From Deltaproteobacteria bacterium (lineage in GTDB: Bacteria > Desulfobacterota > DSM-4660 > Desulfatiglandales > Desulfatiglandaceae): 54,774 nt of DNA. The notes beneath the pieces are model-generated. The model was not told the origin of the DNA and searched no databases. It saw nothing but the letters and a program-made list of their open reading frames with translations. A program made the translations under genes and the position numbers. Shown here in pieces: positions 51,244 through 54,774 of this stretch (its first letter is position 1; each line of letters starts with the position of its first letter). Location of the stretch: positions 1-54,774 of the forward strand of contig JAIPDI010000036.1 of NCBI GenBank assembly GCA_021737785.1, written 5' to 3'.

Positions 51244-52174
51244 CCCGTGGCCCAGTGAAGGAACGAGGCTGGCCGGACGGATACAAAATCTCCGGGTACG
51301 TGCGCAAGTGGTCCAATGGATCCGGACCTTTTTTATCGACCAGGACTATCTGGAGATAGAAACTCCCCAGCTCATCTCCGCCCCGGCCCCGGAAATACAT
51401 ATCGAGGCGGTCGAGGCGGACGGTCGTTTTCTCCATCCTTCCCCCGAACTCTGCATGAAGCGGTTACTGGCGGCCGGCCTTCCCCGGATATTCCAGATCA
51501 GCAGGTGCTTCAGAAAAGGAGAACGGGGGGATCTCCACCTCCCTGAATTTACACTCCTTGAATGGTACAGGACCGGGGGCGACTACCGGGTCCTCATGGA
51601 TGACTGCGAGGCCCTGATCCGTTTTCTGGCCCAACGCCTCAGCGGGAAAGCGCACCTCTCATACCTGGGAAGAGACATCGACCTTTCACCCCCGTGGGAA
51701 CGTCTATCCGTCAGGGCGGCCTTTGATCGATACGCCCGTCTCTCCCCTGACCAGGCACTTGAGAAAGGATGTTTTGATCAGGTGCTGGTGGAGGAGATCG
51801 AACCCCGTCTGGGAAACCTTCGGCCCACCTTCCTGTACGAATATCCCGCACCTCTGGCCGCTTTGGCCAGGCTCAACCCCGATGATCCGACCCTGTCCGA
51901 GCGGTTTGAACTCTATATTGCCGGGATGGAACTGGCCAACGGGTTTTCAGAGTTGAATGATCCTCGAGAGCAGCGGGCCAGGTTTGAGGCGGAGCGGGGA
52001 CAGAGGGCGGCGGCGGGGAAAAAGGCCTATCCCTTGCCGGAACGGTTCCTGCAATCCCTCGAGAATATGCCGGAGGCAGCGGGTATCGCCCTGGGCGTGG
52101 ATCGGCTGGTCATGGTATTTTGCGGCGCCTCCCGTATTGATCAAGTGGTATCGTTTACGCCGGAAGAGACCTAG
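51221..52174 (+). CDS. epmA: EF-P beta-lysine ligase EpmA
   Basis: A 317-aa class II lysyl-tRNA-synthetase-like enzyme lacking the anticodon domain; it attaches (R)-beta-lysine to EF-P. Motif 1 region: QWIRTFFIDQDYLEIETPQL. Motif 2: FQISRCFRKGERGDLHLPEF followed by LLEWYR. Then YEYPAPLAALARLNPDDPTL and IAGMELANGFSELNDP; motif 3 is GIALGVDRLVMVFCG. The ATG at 51221 lies inside the last codons of efp, overlapping by 23 bp, and gives the family-typical length; no in-frame ATG, GTG or TTG occurs between there and the conserved region. The lysine 2,3-aminomutase EpmB needed to make beta-lysine is not in this window. Confidence 0.93.
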   Translation: MSPGSKSDPWPSEGTRLAGRIQNLRVRAQVVQWIRTFFIDQDYLEIETPQLISAPAPEIHIEAVEADGRFLHPSPELCMKRLLAAGLPRIFQISRCFRKGERGDLHLPEFTLLEWYRTGGDYRVLMDDCEALIRFLAQRLSGKAHLSYLGRDIDLSPPWERLSVRAAFDRYARLSPDQALEKGCFDQVLVEEIEPRLGNLRPTFLYEYPAPLAALARLNPDDPTLSERFELYIAGMELANGFSELNDPREQRARFEAERGQRAAAGKKAYPLPERFLQSLENMPEAAGIALGVDRLVMVFCGASRIDQVVSFTPEET

Positions 52175-52310
52175 ATGGGGTCCGGGAATCCGTAATCCCA
52201 GACCCTTTCCCAACCGGAATCGCCGTGAGGATTTCCTTGATCAGCTGCCCGATTTACGGTATAAAGAGAACGCGTTTCACCACAGGGACCGAATCGTGGA
52301 TCAAGCAAGA

Positions 52311-53075
52311 ATGTATGGGATTAATCTTATGACCACCTCTGCAGCGCAGGTAACCGGCAGGAAACCGGTCAGGGACCAGACCCGGGTAAGGACGAAAACA
52401 TGCCTGGCCTGCGGTAAACCCAATATAGATGCCCGAAGGCGTTACTGCTCAAAAGAATGCAGGGACTACATTCAGTGGGTTCTCTCCCTTTCAAAGGGAC
52501 TGCTCAGGGCGGTCAACGCCAGATATGCGGCCTTTTCCTTCACAGACGATAGGGTAATCCTGGATGTGTTTCCGATCTGGTCCAAGCGCGTCTCCAGATT
52601 TATTTCCAGGCGCATCAAAGGGAATAAGCCCGCCGAAGACTTAAAAAACCTGGTGCTTCAGTTCGGCCAGGAGTGGCACGATATCGTCAAGAACAACGGG
52701 TCACGGAGCTATGCATCCCTCTGTCTCGTGAACCGGAATCACAATAAGAGTATTCAACCCAGCAGCATCCGGCCGGGCAGGAAATCCCTTCCGAGGTTGT
52801 CCAGGCAGGAGACCAAGTGTCTGGAGATGTTAAAACTCGAGAGGACCGATTTGTCTGATGATGGCCGCATGGTCAAGATCAAGTCGGCCTATAAGAAGAT
52901 GGCAAAGGTGCACCACCCGGATGCGGGAGGAGACGAAGAAGCGTTCAAAAAATTAAATGATGCCCATGAACAGATGCTGCTATGGGCGGAAAACCCCCAT
53001 TACACCTCCCGAAAGGCCCTTCCAGGCTGCTGGTCCTATGACGGCGCCACCAGCCGCTGGTCCCCCCCGTTGTAA
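52311..53075 (+). CDS. protein with N-terminal zinc ribbon and C-terminal J domain
   Basis: A 254-aa protein. Near the N-terminus RTKTCLACGKPNIDARRRYC and SKECRDY form a four-cysteine zinc-ribbon-like motif (about residues 30-52). The central 130 residues are basic and helical with no recognised domain. The C-terminus holds a J domain: VKIKSAYKKMAKVHHPDAGG (HPD motif) and EAFKKLNDAHEQMLLW, near 195-235. A J domain at the C-terminus behind a zinc motif differs from DnaJ order. It probably recruits DnaK to a particular client. Start is uncertain: ATG 52311 or 52329, both with weak ribosome sites. It lies 136 bp after epmA. Confidence 0.75.
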   Translation: MYGINLMTTSAAQVTGRKPVRDQTRVRTKTCLACGKPNIDARRRYCSKECRDYIQWVLSLSKGLLRAVNARYAAFSFTDDRVILDVFPIWSKRVSRFISRRIKGNKPAEDLKNLVLQFGQEWHDIVKNNGSRSYASLCLVNRNHNKSIQPSSIRPGRKSLPRLSRQETKCLEMLKLERTDLSDDGRMVKIKSAYKKMAKVHHPDAGGDEEAFKKLNDAHEQMLLWAENPHYTSRKALPGCWSYDGATSRWSPPL

Positions 53076-53150
53076 ACTTCAGGAACTCCGCGGAGCACGT
53101 TGCCCCCATATGAATACCAAGCCCGGGCAAAGGCGCTCTTTCTATCTGTT

Positions 53151-54152
53151 TCAGACCACCGAACGCAATGACGCTGATGTCCTGCTGAACCTCCCCACAA
53201 TGAGGCTCCCCAACAGGAGCTGGAGGGGATGGTAAAAGAGGAGCGGGAGGATGACCAGGGCAACCGATATCCGGGTGGATGCAAAGATGGCATAGGCCAT
53301 CGGCACACCCGTGGAGATGGCCTTCTGGGTGGCGCTGAAGAAAAAGGCGATGCCGTTCGCCCTTTCGTATCCGGCCGTCTTCCACCAGATGCGGCCGGCC
53401 AGCATCACCAGGATGAGGAGGAGGAGGGTGGAAAAAAACGCCAGGGAGATTTCGTGGGCCTTCAATGACTGCCATATGTCGCTCTTCACCGAGTTGCAGA
53501 AGGCCGCATAGACAATGAGCAGGATCAGTCCCATGCTGGCCTTGGACATGTGCCGCTTATGGGCGTCGGCCCAGGGTTTCACCCATCTCCTGACCACCTG
53601 GCCCAACACAAAGGGGAGGAGGATAATGAGCATGATCTTGAAAATGAGGGAGTCCAGAGGCGGGATCGGCGTCTTCTGAGACACCTGGAGGGAGACCCAC
53701 AGCGGGACGATGAATACGCCCAGGATATTGGAGAGGGAGGCATTGAACAGGGCCACGGCACTGGCGCCGCCGGCCTCGGTGGTGAACACGATGGATGTGG
53801 AGATGGTAGTGGGGACCACGGCCAGAAAGAGAAATCCCACACAAAGATCGTAGGGAAAGAGACGACGTGAGAGCAGCAGACCGGCATACACCAGCACCGG
53901 AATGAACACGAAGATAAACACCTGAATGGCCGCGTGCAGACGGTATCGGGCCAGTCCTTTCCTGACCTCCTGAGTCGGGAGCGACAGCCCCTGCATCATA
54001 AAAATGAGGAAGACCGCCACCCGCGTGGTAACCCCTGTATGCAGCCACCCCCCTCTGGCCCCCGGATCCGGAAATATCCACGCAAGTCCGACTGCGGCCG
54101 CAAGCAAAAAAACAAAGACATACGTGCCGCTGATGTGCAACCGGCCCTTCAT
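53151..54152 (-). CDS. bile acid:sodium symporter family (SLC10A7-like) transporter
   Basis: A 333-aa integral membrane protein with about ten helices. The opening GTYVFVFLLAAAVGLAWIFP, then FLIFMMQGLSLPTQEVRKGL, FLAVVPTTISTSIVFTTEAG with its Thr/Ser-rich crossing region, FNASLSNILGVFIVPLWVSL, and FFFSATQKAISTGVPMAYAI match the YfeH/SLC10A7-like branch. These transporters couple Na+ to uptake of organic anions; substrates of bacterial members of this branch are mostly unknown. The gene stands alone and converges with the J-domain gene. Confidence 0.88.
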   Translation of the reverse strand: MKGRLHISGTYVFVFLLAAAVGLAWIFPDPGARGGWLHTGVTTRVAVFLIFMMQGLSLPTQEVRKGLARYRLHAAIQVFIFVFIPVLVYAGLLLSRRLFPYDLCVGFLFLAVVPTTISTSIVFTTEAGGASAVALFNASLSNILGVFIVPLWVSLQVSQKTPIPPLDSLIFKIMLIILLPFVLGQVVRRWVKPWADAHKRHMSKASMGLILLIVYAAFCNSVKSDIWQSLKAHEISLAFFSTLLLLILVMLAGRIWWKTAGYERANGIAFFFSATQKAISTGVPMAYAIFASTRISVALVILPLLFYHPLQLLLGSLIVGRFSRTSASLRSVV

Positions 54153-54443
54153 AGCCCCGCCTCTCTATTCATACCGTAATTTTAAAAATCGCTCCCGATA
54201 GCGGCTTCTCCAGCCGTTTATCTTTTGTAAAAACCATCTCTCACAGAAGAGAACCTTTACCCCCCTTTGCTCTCCCCTGTCAACCGGTTATCGGGCGAGC
54301 CACCCACAATGTCCCGCTGCTCTTCCCTTTCACCACACGCATGCGTAGGCCGGTCTTAGCTGTTGCAGGTTTTTCTCCCGCCTCCTGGGCGGGAGAAATA
54401 GACCCCACGCACCCTTAAAAGTTTCCGGGGGTTGCACCGATAC

Positions 54444-54476
54444 CTTTTTGGTTGCGGCGGTTAGGCCGCCTTAGAC
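54444..54476. repeat. partial copy of the dispersed-repeat end
   Basis: TTTTTGGTTGCGGCGGTTAG and the following GCCGCCTTAGA match the right end of the repeat at 37424-37597 and its 3' flank. A more diverged version (GGTGCGGTGGTTAGACCGCG) lies at about 54670-54690. Confidence 0.6.
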
Positions 54477-54512
54477 TCTTTGACTGTAACTTCTACGCAA
54501 CGTGCGAAGAAG

Positions 54513-54550
54513 TTTTGGTGAACCGCGAAGGCGCAAAGGACGCGAAGAGG
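54513..54550. repeat. GCGAAGG/GCAAAGGA dispersed repeat
   Basis: A short stretch of the form AACCGCGAAGGCGCAAAGGA followed by CGCGAAGAGG, a pattern of the same general kind as the CACAGAG/CACAAAG elements elsewhere in the window. Frames across it translate to low-information sequence and were not called as genes. Confidence 0.45.
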
Positions 54551-54563
54551 TCTTGATGGGTTC

Positions 54564-54598
54564 GTTCTGATCCTGAAAGAAAGATTCAGGATCAGAAC
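54564..54598. repeat. perfect 14-bp-arm hairpin
   Basis: GTTCTGATCCTGAA and TTCAGGATCAGAAC are exact inverted repeats around the 7-base loop AGAAAGA. No T-run follows on either strand, so an ordinary intrinsic terminator is unlikely. It lies within the repeat-rich spacer. Confidence 0.7.
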
Positions 54599-54774
54599 AC
54601 AGCAGGCTCTGCCGAGCCGTCGTTCGTTATTCGGCAATGGCCTTTGGATAAAAGAGATCTTTGTGTCTTGGGTGCGGTGGTTAGACCGCGCTAGGGCATA
54701 GTCCTCAGGGTTTTTCATTTAATTGCCAGAATTCCTTAACTTTAGGCACTTTAGATCACTTTAGACATTTTAGT

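Larger units (their letters stand above)
54153..54774. other. repeat-rich terminal spacer
   Basis: About 620 bp with no credible gene. It holds pieces of several dispersed repeats, a strong perfect hairpin (separate entry) and, at the extreme end, a short series of ACTTTAG-like units (54740-54774). The promoter of the minus-strand transporter should be near 54160-54250, but no good boxes are seen. Confidence 0.55.

Noticed and set aside
54461-54718. Minus-strand 85-codon frame
   Set aside because: It runs through repeat pieces and the hairpin, a typical false gene in such elements.

Overview
The window looks like a chromosomal segment of an anaerobic, Gram-negative Desulfobacterota (deltaproteobacterial) organism. 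This is inferred from gene content, not from a marker gene. Pointers are a glutaconyl-CoA decarboxylase-type carboxyltransferase with other acyl-CoA enzymes, a stand-alone AICAR transformylase, a DUF4301 protein, a YnbE-YdbL-like fused lipoprotein next to a YdbH-like protein, and dispersed palindromic repeats. No rRNA, tRNA, CRISPR array, integrase, transposase or phage gene was found.

Layout. 0.5-5.3 kb (minus strand): a surface-polysaccharide operon of two family-2 glycosyltransferases, a B12-binding radical SAM enzyme, a NodU-type carbamoyltransferase and a possible small membrane protein. It is visibly more AT-rich than the rest. 5.3-6.2 kb: a gene-poor repeat area. 6.2-20.3 kb: mostly minus-strand envelope and housekeeping genes: fused YnbE/YdbL-like lipoprotein, YdbH-like AsmA-type protein, an internally deleted sirtuin, SAM hydrolase, HNH protein, a PlsC/LolA-like fusion, a sensor kinase with an eroded ATP-binding domain, MtgA, MazG, CvpA, YhhQ and a DUF4301 protein. 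20.9-25.4 kb (plus): ftsH-folP-coaX-ldcA. 25.5-32.2 kb: an acyl-CoA island with two HMG-CoA-lyase-family enzymes placed tail to tail, a GcdA-like carboxyltransferase, a long crotonase and a divergent acyl-CoA dehydrogenase. 32.6-36.5 kb (plus): an MsbA-like exporter, an unusual HU/IHF protein with an insertion, aroQ and an MFS transporter. 36.6-41.6 kb: a J-domain protein, an N-formylglutamate amidohydrolase, an FGE-like secreted protein and a nucleotide-sugar dehydrogenase. 41.6-46.7 kb (plus): a complete livKHMGF branched-chain amino-acid ABC operon with an intrinsic terminator after livK and a membrane-spanning insertion inside the LivG ATPase. 47.2-53.1 kb (plus): an orphan family-3 binding protein with a 59-aa partner, folE2, AICAR transformylase, efp-epmA and a zinc-finger/J-domain protein. 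53.2-54.2 kb (minus): a bile-acid:sodium-symporter-family transporter. The end is repeat-rich spacer.

Functional links. folP, folE2 and the AICAR transformylase all touch folate chemistry. EpmA modifies EF-P encoded just upstream. The liv operon and the family-3 binding protein serve amino-acid uptake. The acyl-CoA island suggests anaerobic breakdown of a branched or dicarboxylic acyl-CoA, but its substrate cannot be read from sequence.

The least expected feature is the LivG-like ATPase with about 140 hydrophobic residues inserted between Walker A and the Q-loop (44797-45984). Others are the PlsC/LolA-like fusion, the HU insertion flanked by a short direct repeat, the in-frame mini-sirtuin, and a 16-bp palindrome with identical arms upstream of ftsH and of the orphan binding protein. 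All calls come from reading the sequence; no database search was run.
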